64,000 bases of DNA from Actinophytocola sp963826035 (GTDB lineage: Bacteria; Actinomycetota; Actinomycetes; Mycobacteriales; Pseudonocardiaceae). The translations under genes and the position numbers were made by a program. How positions within the stretch are numbered: position 1 is the stretch's first letter; every line of letters starts with the position of its first letter. The DNA is taken from positions 2,356,001-2,420,000 of the forward strand of contig CAWGVZ010000010.1 of the NCBI GenBank assembly GCA_963826035.1, read 5' to 3'. The notes under the pieces are model-generated. The model was not told the origin of the DNA. It saw only the letters and a program-made list of their open reading frames with translations, and did no database searches. Of this stretch, positions 8,376 through 15,791 are shown one piece after another.

Positions 8376-8521
8376 GTGACGGTGAATCCCTTACCTGGCG
8401 CTGGTCGGGACAGGCTGCGTGAGACGCTGCGCGACCTGATGCATGCGGTCACCGCCGGCTCCCCATCATCGACGACGAGATCATCGACCGCCTTGCCAGC
8501 GCTCAGGCACTAGCGGGTTGA
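8376..8521 (+). pseudogene. small hypothetical protein, frameshifted
   Basis: From GTG 8376 the frame reads as a helical peptide (RDRLRETLRDLMHAVTAG) and then loses sense at a CCCC run (8460-8464). One base over, the frame continues naturally as SPIIDDEIIDRLASAQ to TGA 8521. Adding one C restores a single protein of about 48 residues. It lies 59 bases after the phosphotransferase and may end its operon. No family recognised. Confidence 0.5.
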
Positions 8522-8522
8522 T

Positions 8523-9290
8523 CTATTCCTCGGCGAGCAGATGCCGCAGGAACCGCTGCGGCGAGTCGAGGAACCCGCGGGTCAGCGTGACCGGCTCGGC
8601 GTCGTCGTAGGTGACCTGCTCGATCACGCCGTCGTCGTCGACCTGGAGGATCCGGGCCCCGGGCACGGCGAGCAGGATCGGCGAATGGGTGGCGATCACG
8701 AACTGGCTGCCCTCTGCGACCAGGTCAGCGACGCGGGCTACCAGCGCCAAACAGCCCTTCACCGACAGCGCGGCCTCGGGCTCGTCGAGCAGGTACAACC
8801 CGTTCGGCCCGAACCGGTGCGTGACGACGTCCAAAAAAGACTCGCCGTGGGAGCGTTCGTGCGGGGAGACGCCGCCGTAGGCGGCCAGGAGCGACGGGCC
8901 CGGCTCCTTGTCGAGTTTCTCGATCTCGGTGGCGACGTTGTAGAACGACTCGGCGCGCAGGAAGAACCCGGTGCGCGGCTTGCGGGTGCCCCACCGCAGG
9001 ATCAGGTGATCTCCCAGCGACGATTCGGTAGCGCGGGTGGCGAACCGGAACGACTGCGAGCCGCCTTCCGGGTTGAACCCCGCCGCCACCGCGAGCGCCT
9101 CCACCAGGGTGGACTTGCCGGTGCCGTTGTCGCCGACCAGGAACGTCACTCCCGGATCCAGGTCCAGCCCGCCGATCTCGTCGAGATGGCGCACGACCGG
9201 CAGGGTGAACGGGTAGCGACCGGTGCCCGCGTGCGGGTCCAGCCAGACCCGCTTGACGAACCCACCCGTGCGGGTGCCGGCCCGGCTCAC
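8523..9290 (-). CDS. AAA family ATPase of the SMC/ABC-like (COG3910) type
   Basis: A 255-residue ATPase with an ABC/SMC-like head domain. Walker A GDNGTGKST is at about residues 52-60, Walker B LYLLDEPEAAL at about 165-175 and the H-loop ATHSP at about 200-204. There is no long coiled coil, so it is a compact type like the predicted ATPases found alone or next to defence or repair genes. The GTG start at 9290 overlaps the TGA of the upstream small gene by four bases. The cellular role is unknown. Confidence 0.85.
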   Translation of the reverse strand: MSRAGTRTGGFVKRVWLDPHAGTGRYPFTLPVVRHLDEIGGLDLDPGVTFLVGDNGTGKSTLVEALAVAAGFNPEGGSQSFRFATRATESSLGDHLILRWGTRKPRTGFFLRAESFYNVATEIEKLDKEPGPSLLAAYGGVSPHERSHGESFLDVVTHRFGPNGLYLLDEPEAALSVKGCLALVARVADLVAEGSQFVIATHSPILLAVPGARILQVDDDGVIEQVTYDDAEPVTLTRGFLDSPQRFLRHLLAEE

Positions 9291-9592
9291 CGCGAGCCCG
9301 CCCCTTCGCCTGGGTCCCGATCGTCGCGGTCAGCGAGTTGGTCCAGGTCCTCGTCCATCTCGTGCTGCACCTGGGCGCGGGCGACGACCGTCAAGCACAT
9401 TGCGGGAGAGGCCTCCGGCCACGCCGGCGCAGGGACGTTCGCGATGAGTTGACCGGCCACCCACGTCCCGGCCAGCAGCCACCCAGGAACGCCGCGAATC
9501 CGTCGCTCGAGCGCCTGGCCTTCGCAGGCGAGGTCACGCGACTGGCCTAGGTAGAGCGCGGCGTACGTCATGGCCATGATCGTGTCCCTCAT
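9287..9592 (-). CDS. hypothetical protein coupled to the AAA ATPase
   Basis: A 101-residue protein with no recognised domain; it has a mildly hydrophobic middle and an acidic C-terminus (QHEMDEDLDQLADRDD). I chose ATG 9592 because GAGGA lies eight bases upstream; a longer form from 9661 has no such site. The TGA overlaps the start of the ATPase gene (GTGA), which supports it as a real gene and possible partner. Confidence 0.55.
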   Translation of the reverse strand: MRDTIMAMTYAALYLGQSRDLACEGQALERRIRGVPGWLLAGTWVAGQLIANVPAPAWPEASPAMCLTVVARAQVQHEMDEDLDQLADRDDRDPGEGAGSR

Positions 9593-9657
9593 CCACCGAG
9601 TCCTCAAGGAGAAGAGCCCGGCATGTCTTTGAAGGCAGCGAGCCGTTCGGAGCTGAG

Positions 9658-10317
9658 TCACGACGTGATCAGGTAGCCGATGCCGCGCACGGTGTGGATC
9701 AGCGGTGGCTCACGCAGCTTGCGGCGCAGTCCGCGGACGGTCTGATCGAGCACGTTCGACTCCGGGTCCGCCGCCTCGTCCCACGCGTGGGCGATCAGGG
9801 CACGGCGGCTGACCGGCCGGCCCGCGGTGGTCATCAGCCGCTCCAACACCAGCAGCTCCTTACGGGTCAGGCTGAGCACCACGCCCGCCCGGGTGACCCG
9901 ATGCCGTGCCACGTCCAGCTCCACGTCCGCGCACCGCAACACCGAGGGCAGACCTGCCGGCGCACGCCGGCACAGGCTGCGGACCCTCGCGACCAGCTCG
10001 GCCGCCGCGAACGGCTTCACCAGGTAGTCGTCACCGCCGAGGCGCAGGCCGTCGAGCCGATCAGCCTCGCTGTCCCGCGCGGTCAGGAACAGCACCGGCA
10101 CCGGCCACCCCTGCGCGCGCCGATGGCCGACATAGCGCAGCGAATCCCCCGCAGGCAGCATCCGGTCGAAGACCACGCAGTCGTAACTGTTGACCCACAA
10201 CGCCTCGTCGGCGGCGGGCAGATCGGTCGCGGTGTCCACGGCGAACCCAGCCGCACGCAACACGGCGACCACCCCGTCCCGCACATTCCCGTCGTCCTCG
10301 ACCACCATCACCCGCAC
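9658..10317 (-). CDS. OmpR-family response regulator
   Basis: A 219-residue regulator: a receiver domain (about 1-115) with the acidic pair VEDD, phospho-acceptor Asp in VVFDRMLP (about 52) and the KPF lysine (about 102), then a winged-helix DNA-binding domain (about 125-217). It starts at GTG 10317, only 24 bases after the EccA-like gene, and has no adjacent kinase, so it may be served by the kinase at 14060. It is clearly related to the regulator at 13401. The same organisation in one locus suggests two phospho-relay outputs for the secretion genes; that is inference. Confidence 0.93.
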   Translation of the reverse strand: MRVMVVEDDGNVRDGVVAVLRAAGFAVDTATDLPAADEALWVNSYDCVVFDRMLPAGDSLRYVGHRRAQGWPVPVLFLTARDSEADRLDGLRLGGDDYLVKPFAAAELVARVRSLCRRAPAGLPSVLRCADVELDVARHRVTRAGVVLSLTRKELLVLERLMTTAGRPVSRRALIAHAWDEAADPESNVLDQTVRGLRRKLREPPLIHTVRGIGYLITS

Positions 10318-10341
10318 GACGACAACGGTATGCGGTCACCG

Positions 10342-11973
10342 CTACCGCGCGACCACCGCCAGCACGTCGTCCAGCTCCAGGCCGCGCAGCTCGTCCACGG
10401 TGGGCATCCGGCCGATGCCGCGCAACCGCTGTGACTGCGCCTTGCGCATGCCCTCGAACAGCCGGCGCGCATCGCGCGCGTTGCCGAACCCCGGATCGGC
10501 CGAGATGCGCGCGAAGTACTCGGCCAGCCGCGAGTCCGAGGCCCGGTCCAGGTCGTAGCCACCGGCCGTCGCCATCAGCACGAGGATGTCCACCAGTTCG
10601 GCCGGGACGTAGTTCTCGAACTCGATGGTCTTGCCGAACCGCGAGGCGAGGCCCGGGTTGACCGACATGAACTCGCTGATCTCCTCGGTATACCCGGCGA
10701 CGATCACCGCCACCTCGTCCCGGTGGTCCTCCATCAGCTTCACCAGCATGTCGACGGCCTCCTGGCCGAAGTCCCCGCCCGCGGCGCCCTGCCTGGTCAG
10801 CGTGTACGCCTCGTCGATGAACAGCACCCCGCCCATGGCCTGCTCGAACACCAGCGCGGTCTTCTCGGCCGTGTGCCCGATGTACTGGCCGACCAGGTCC
10901 CGCCGGGACACCTCGAGGAACTCCCCCTTCGGCAGCACGCCGAGTGCCTTGAGCAGCCTGCCGTAGGTGCGGGCGACGGTCGTCTTCCCGGTGCCCGGCG
11001 CGCCGGTGAAGACCAGGTGGTGGCCGGCAGGCCCGACCGGCAGCCCGGCCCGCCGCCGCCAGTCGTTGACCTGAAGCTCGTCCACCAGCGCACGCACCTC
11101 GGCCTTCACGCTCGGCAGGCCGATCATGGCGTCCAGGTCGGCGAGCAGTTCCTCCAGCCCGTGCTTGCCAGGCGCGGCCAACGTTTCCTCGACGACGGTG
11201 GTGGTGGCGCCGTCCGCGATGGCGAGCCCCGGCTCGGCGGTGTTCGCCAACCGGTGTCCGGTCACGGTGCCCGCGCAGCCGGGCCCGAACGCGATGCCGG
11301 CGCCCCGCACGTCGTGCACGTGGCAACCCCGGAGCTCCGGGGCGCTGTGGTTGGCCACCGCGATGCCCTCCGCGCCCGTGTTGGCCACCTCGCAGTTGTC
11401 GATGACCGGCCGGGAGTACTGGTAGACGTAGATGCCCCGCAACCCGCACGCGTCCACCACGCAGTCACGGACTGTCGGGGCGGCGCCGACCCCGACGATT
11501 ACGCCGTCGCCGGTCACCTCGCTGATCGTGGTGTCCGCCAGCAGCCCCGGCGCGCTCTCGATGACCACGCCCTGCTCGGCGTCGCTGATGGTGCAGCCGG
11601 TCACGGTGAACTCCGCCGTGCCGCGCACGCTGATCGCCGGGCCCCGCCCGCCGGTGAGCACGCAGCGGTCCACGGTCAGCTCGACGTCCGTCGCGTCGAT
11701 CGCGCCCGCGGCGGCGACCAGTTCTATCCCCCGCAACGTGAGCACGCCTCGCCTGGCGACCACCACCGGGATGGCGGCACCGCTGCCGTCGATCACGACC
11801 TCCGCACCGTCCGCGGCGACCAGCGACACCCGCCTGCCGGTCAGCTCGATCGTCTCCGGGTAGACGCCGGCGGCGATGGTGATCACCGCGTCGTCTCCCG
11901 CGTCGGCCAGCGCGGCCGCGATGGTCGGGTACGCGCCGGGCCGCGCCGCGACCGGCAGGGTGCGGTGGACCAT
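10342..11973 (-). CDS. beta-helix / CbxX-type AAA+ ATPase fusion (EccA-like)
   Basis: A 543-residue two-part protein. Residues about 10-240 are a right-handed parallel beta-helix, with repeats such as GRGPAISVRGTAEF and SRPVIDNCEVANT. Residues about 270-540 are a CbxX/CfqX AAA+ module with Walker A GAPGTGKTT (about 322), Walker B VLFIDEAYTL (about 385) and sensor/arginine motif LASRFGKTIEF. EccA ATPases of ESX systems have the same AAA+ family but carry TPR repeats in front; here a beta-helix replaces them. The ATG at 11973 overlaps the TGA of the SARP gene by one base. A role in type VII substrate handling is likely from family and context. Confidence 0.82.
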   Translation of the reverse strand: MVHRTLPVAARPGAYPTIAAALADAGDDAVITIAAGVYPETIELTGRRVSLVAADGAEVVIDGSGAAIPVVVARRGVLTLRGIELVAAAGAIDATDVELTVDRCVLTGGRGPAISVRGTAEFTVTGCTISDAEQGVVIESAPGLLADTTISEVTGDGVIVGVGAAPTVRDCVVDACGLRGIYVYQYSRPVIDNCEVANTGAEGIAVANHSAPELRGCHVHDVRGAGIAFGPGCAGTVTGHRLANTAEPGLAIADGATTTVVEETLAAPGKHGLEELLADLDAMIGLPSVKAEVRALVDELQVNDWRRRAGLPVGPAGHHLVFTGAPGTGKTTVARTYGRLLKALGVLPKGEFLEVSRRDLVGQYIGHTAEKTALVFEQAMGGVLFIDEAYTLTRQGAAGGDFGQEAVDMLVKLMEDHRDEVAVIVAGYTEEISEFMSVNPGLASRFGKTIEFENYVPAELVDILVLMATAGGYDLDRASDSRLAEYFARISADPGFGNARDARRLFEGMRKAQSQRLRGIGRMPTVDELRGLELDDVLAVVAR

Positions 11974-13367
11974 CAGCTCGCCACCAGGAGCCAGCCGCGG
12001 TCGACCGCCTTGGCGCCCGCCTGGAACCGGCTGCGCGCGCCGAGCCGGTTCATGATGTCGGCGACCGTGCGCCGTACGGTCCGCACGGAGATGCCCAGTT
12101 TCGCGCCTGCCGACCCGTCGGTGTACCCGGCCCACAGCAGGGAGAGCAGGTCGCGTTCCCTGGGCGTCAGACCGCCGTGCGCCAGCTCGTCCTCGGCCGG
12201 CTCGACCGGGTTGAGCGCCACCGCGGCCGACCAGATCCGCTCGAACAGTTCGACCGTGGCGCCGACCGCGCTGGCCAGCCGCAGCACCGCGACACCGTCA
12301 CCTGCCGGGTCGACCGGCAGCAGCGCGATCGACCCGTCGATGATCACGACCTCCATGGGCACGCTGGTGTCGGTGCGCACCAGTGCCCCGGCCAGCGCCA
12401 GGCTGGTCACCTTCCCGGACAAGCGTTCCACGTCCGGGAACACCGCGCGGTAGCGCACCCCCCGGTCGACGTTCTCCCGGTGCGCCCGGCGGAACGCCCC
12501 GACCGGGCCGGTGTTGGCGCCGGAGCTGATGACCAGCACCTCGTGTTTCGCCGATGCGATCACCTGCTCGATGCTCAGTCGGCCGTCGTCGGTGCCACGG
12601 TCGGTGCCCCGGGCCTGCGGCCCGGCAGCCGGGGACGAGCCAGTTGGCCCGAGCACATCTCGCTGCGCCGCAACGAGTTCCGGTCCCGGTTCCACGCCGA
12701 GCTCGGTGACGAAGATCCGCCTGGCCTGCTGGAACGCGGCCAGAGCCTGCGCGGGGCGGCTGGCGGCGTGCAGGACGCGAACCAACGCGGCCCAGGTCCG
12801 CTCGCAGAACGGGTCGTCGTCCAGCAGCTCCCGCAGCACGGTGATCGCCTCGGCGTGCCGGTGCAGCGCCCGCCAGCAGCCGGCGAGCAGTGTGCGCAGC
12901 TCCCGGCGCTGTTCGGCGCGCCGGTCGGCCTCGGCCACCGCCGAGCGCACGGTGAGCCCGTCGAACGGCGCGCCCCGCCAGTGCGCCAGCGCCTCGGACA
13001 AGTGCCCCGCCGCCTCGGCGTGGGCGCCGGCGTCGACTGCCCGCCGCGCGTGCCCGGCCAGCTCGTCGACCAGGTCGGTGTCCAGCTCGCCGTACCCGAC
13101 CACGATCCGGTACGCGCCCGCCCGGCTCTCCACCCGCTCGCCGAGCGAGTGCCGCAACCGCCACACGTAGCTGCGCAGGTTGCGCAACGCGGACGCGGGT
13201 GCGGCCTTCTCGTGCCAGATCGCGTCGATCAAGTCGTCGATCTTGACCCAGCTGTTAGCGTGCAGCAGCAGCACCGCCAGCAACGTCGTAGGCTTCCCGG
13301 CGCTCAGCCCGACCGGCGTGCCCGTCGCCGTGGTGACCTCGAGTGGTCCGAGTATGTGGAACCGCAT
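11973..13367 (-). CDS. SARP/BTAD-type regulator fused to a LuxR-type HTH
   Basis: A 464-residue transcription factor. The N-terminus is a SARP-like winged helix (RFHILGPLEV, about 1-95) plus a BTAD helical domain (about 100-245, ending ELGVEPGPEL). A middle domain (about 275-385) resembles the phospholipase-D-like effector part of TrmB/LuxR-type regulators. The C-terminus (about 395-455) is a LuxR-type HTH beginning LTPRERDLLSLLW. Two DNA-binding domains of different kinds at opposite ends are unusual. ATG 13367 follows a GGGGG site. It is divergent from the response regulator at 13401 and overlaps the EccA-like gene, which it probably controls. Confidence 0.82.
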   Translation of the reverse strand: MRFHILGPLEVTTATGTPVGLSAGKPTTLLAVLLLHANSWVKIDDLIDAIWHEKAAPASALRNLRSYVWRLRHSLGERVESRAGAYRIVVGYGELDTDLVDELAGHARRAVDAGAHAEAAGHLSEALAHWRGAPFDGLTVRSAVAEADRRAEQRRELRTLLAGCWRALHRHAEAITVLRELLDDDPFCERTWAALVRVLHAASRPAQALAAFQQARRIFVTELGVEPGPELVAAQRDVLGPTGSSPAAGPQARGTDRGTDDGRLSIEQVIASAKHEVLVISSGANTGPVGAFRRAHRENVDRGVRYRAVFPDVERLSGKVTSLALAGALVRTDTSVPMEVVIIDGSIALLPVDPAGDGVAVLRLASAVGATVELFERIWSAAVALNPVEPAEDELAHGGLTPRERDLLSLLWAGYTDGSAGAKLGISVRTVRRTVADIMNRLGARSRFQAGAKAVDRGWLLVAS

Positions 13368-13400
13368 GCCCCCACTGTGAAGTGACGACATGAGGTATTT

Positions 13401-14063
13401 ATGACAAGCGTGCTGGTGGTCGAGGACGACGAGAACCTGCTGGTCGGGGTGGCCGCTACGCTGCATGCCGCCGGGCTCGCGGTGGACACCGCGGCGAGCA
13501 TCGCGGATGCGCACGAGGCGCTGCACGCGGGCGGTCACGACTGCGTGGTGTTCGATCGGATGCTGCCGGACGGGGACGCGATCGGCTATGTCCACATGCG
13601 ACGCAGGGAAGGGTGGAGCGTGCCGGTGCTGTTCCTCACCGCCCGCGACGCGCCCGCCGACCGGGTGGCCGGGTTCGAGCACGGTGGCGACGACTACCTG
13701 GTCAAGCCGTTCTCCTCGGCGGAGTTGACCGCACGCGTGCTCAACCTGTGCCGCCGGGCGGGCAGCAGGCCGTCGGTGCTGCGGCTCGCGGACCTGGAGA
13801 TGGACTGCGCCCGCCGCGAGGTGCGCCGGGCCGGCGTGCTGCTTTCGTTGACGGGCAAGGAGTTCGCGGTGCTGGAGTACCTGCTCACCCAGGTCGAACA
13901 GGTGGTGTCCAGAAACGACCTGCTCGAACACTGCTGGGAAAGCGAAACCGACCCGACGTCCAATGTGGTCGACGCGGTGGTGAAACGGTTGCGCCGCAAG
14001 CTGGGCGCCCCGGAGCTGATCCGCACGGTGCACGGTCGCGGCTTCCAGTTGGGCGCGCGGTGA
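13401..14063 (+). CDS. OmpR-family response regulator paired with a sensor kinase
   Basis: A 220-residue response regulator with a receiver domain (VEDDE near the start, phospho-Asp in VVFDRMLPDGD near residue 52, KPF lysine near 102) and an OmpR winged helix (about 125-218, ending VHGRGFQLGAR). Its TGA overlaps the GTG of the kinase gene (GTGA). It starts only 33 bases from the divergent SARP gene, so the two share a small promoter region. The close similarity to the regulator at 9658 suggests duplication. Confidence 0.95.
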   Translation: MTSVLVVEDDENLLVGVAATLHAAGLAVDTAASIADAHEALHAGGHDCVVFDRMLPDGDAIGYVHMRRREGWSVPVLFLTARDAPADRVAGFEHGGDDYLVKPFSSAELTARVLNLCRRAGSRPSVLRLADLEMDCARREVRRAGVLLSLTGKEFAVLEYLLTQVEQVVSRNDLLEHCWESETDPTSNVVDAVVKRLRRKLGAPELIRTVHGRGFQLGAR

Positions 14064-15322
14064 CCGGCGCGGCTACCGGCTCGGCCGCCGCCCGGCTGCG
14101 CAGGTTGCGCAGGTTGCTGACCGCCGTGGTCACCGCGGCGAACATGGTGGGGTTGATCGGCTTCGCCTGGTACCTGATCAGCGACGACGCCGAACAGGGG
14201 GTGGCGACCGTCGATGCCGAGCTGCACCGGGTGACGACGGGGGTCAGCCGGCTGGTCACCTTCGACGAAGCCATCGACTTCAGCGAGGTCAACAAAGACG
14301 TACTCAATGACCGGTGCCCGCAGTTCGCGATCATGCCGGGCGGCGCGCCCACGTTCCGGTCGCACCTGTCCCGGCGGCCGTGTGTGTCCATGGACACCCG
14401 CGTGCTCAGCGGGTTGGCGACCACCGCGGTCCGCTCGGGCACGACGACCACCGGCTACCAGCGGGGCACCGGTGGCGAGCTGGTCCGGGTGCGGGTGGAA
14501 CCGCTGTACTCGACGGACCGGACCGCCATCGGTGCGATCGTCGTGGTCGCCGACATGGCGCCGCAACAGCGGGAGCACACCCAGCTGGTGTGGTGGGTGA
14601 TCGGGGCGCTGGTGGCGCTGGTCGGCGTGCTCGGCGCGGCCGCGCACATCCTGTCCGGCCGGGTGATCCGGCCGTCGGCCGCCGCGTTACAGCAGCAGGA
14701 GGTGCTGCTCGCCGAGACCGCGCACGACCTGCGCACCCCGGTGGCCGCGTTGCGCTCGCTCGCGGAGGGAGCGCAGGCCAACCCGGCTCGGGCACCGGAC
14801 CTGGTGCCGCGCGTGGTCGGGCTGGCCGCGCGGATGGGCGGCATCATCGACGGGCTGCTGGTGCGGGCGCGGCTCGCGGCGGGCGTCGAGCGGCTGGCCA
14901 TCCAGCCGGTGTGGCTGGACCAGTTGGTGACGACCGTGGTCGAGGAGACCCCGGAGCACGGCGCCAACGTCACCGTGGTCGCCGCGCCGACCATGGTGCA
15001 CGCCGATCCGGCGCTGCTACAGCGAGCGATCAGCAACCTGCTGGACAACGCGATCAAGTACGGGCACCAGCCGGGCGCGTCGGCGGTCGTACACATCACG
15101 GTGGCCGGCGGCACGGTGACCGTGTCCGACCGAGGGCCCGGCATCGACCCCACGTTCGCCGAGGAGACGTTCAACCGGTTCACCAGCACGGGCGGCTCGT
15201 CCGGGCTCGGCCTGTCGATCGTGCGGTGGGTGGCCCAGGCGCACGGGGGCCGGTTGTCGGTCTACAACGCGGACGAGGGCGGCGCGATCTTCGAGCTGAA
15301 CCTGCCGGTCAGCGGATCTTGA
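14060..15322 (+). CDS. two-component sensor histidine kinase
   Basis: A 420-residue kinase. The first membrane helix is near residues 15-36, an extracellular sensor region of about 130 residues follows, and the second helix is near 175-200. The dimerisation box has the phospho-histidine in AETAHDLRTP (about residue 222). The ATPase domain has NLLDNAIKYG, DRGPGID and GLGLSIV. The GTG start at 14060 sits within the stop of the response regulator gene, so the pair is a standard coupled two-component system. The signal is unknown. Its place between secretion genes suggests it senses envelope state or secretion. Confidence 0.95.
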   Translation: MTGAATGSAAARLRRLRRLLTAVVTAANMVGLIGFAWYLISDDAEQGVATVDAELHRVTTGVSRLVTFDEAIDFSEVNKDVLNDRCPQFAIMPGGAPTFRSHLSRRPCVSMDTRVLSGLATTAVRSGTTTTGYQRGTGGELVRVRVEPLYSTDRTAIGAIVVVADMAPQQREHTQLVWWVIGALVALVGVLGAAAHILSGRVIRPSAAALQQQEVLLAETAHDLRTPVAALRSLAEGAQANPARAPDLVPRVVGLAARMGGIIDGLLVRARLAAGVERLAIQPVWLDQLVTTVVEETPEHGANVTVVAAPTMVHADPALLQRAISNLLDNAIKYGHQPGASAVVHITVAGGTVTVSDRGPGIDPTFAEETFNRFTSTGGSSGLGLSIVRWVAQAHGGRLSVYNADEGGAIFELNLPVSGS

Positions 15323-15791
15323 CGGTTTGCCACGGCGGCAGGTCGACCCATTCGCCGTCCAGTTCGTAGGCGAGGCTGTAGGTGTAAGTGCCGCGCTCGG
15401 CGAACTCGCGCTCGAAGGTGATCGCCCTCGGCGTGGTGCCGAGCGCGACGTCGGTGCGCTGCGGGAAGTCGTGGTCCCGCCCTGCCTCGTCGCGTACCCG
15501 GACGACCAGCGCGGGCAGCACCAGTTCCCGGTCGGCGCTGATCGTGGCGCGTGCGGTGACCGTGTCCGGCGCACGGCCGTCCTGGTCGATGGTCAGCTCA
15601 CCGACGATGGTGACCGCCCCCGCTGGTTCGGTGACCGGGACCAGGTCCGGCTCCCTGAGCAGGGTGACCACGACCACCGCAGCGGTCAGGACCAGGACCG
15701 CGGCCAAGGCCATCCACAGTGGACGCAAAACCGGCCCTCCCGTCCGTAACGGCCGGCTCGACGGTATCGCCTCATGGTGCGCCGGGATCAA
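15309..15791 (-). CDS. membrane-anchored protein with Ig-like extracellular domain
   Basis: A 160-residue protein: a short cytosolic start, a membrane helix (about 26-45, MALAAVLVLTAAVVVVTLL), then a beta-rich extracellular domain of about 110 residues. The start is a TTG at 15791, chosen because GGAGG lies six bases upstream; the next ATG would fall within the membrane helix. It overlaps the end of the giant upstream gene by 20 bases and meets the kinase gene tail to tail with a 14-base overlap. Function unknown; it may be a surface partner or immunity-like factor for the giant protein, but that is a guess from position. Confidence 0.65.
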   Translation of the reverse strand: MIPAHHEAIPSSRPLRTGGPVLRPLWMALAAVLVLTAAVVVVTLLREPDLVPVTEPAGAVTIVGELTIDQDGRAPDTVTARATISADRELVLPALVVRVRDEAGRDHDFPQRTDVALGTTPRAITFEREFAERGTYTYSLAYELDGEWVDLPPWQTVKIR

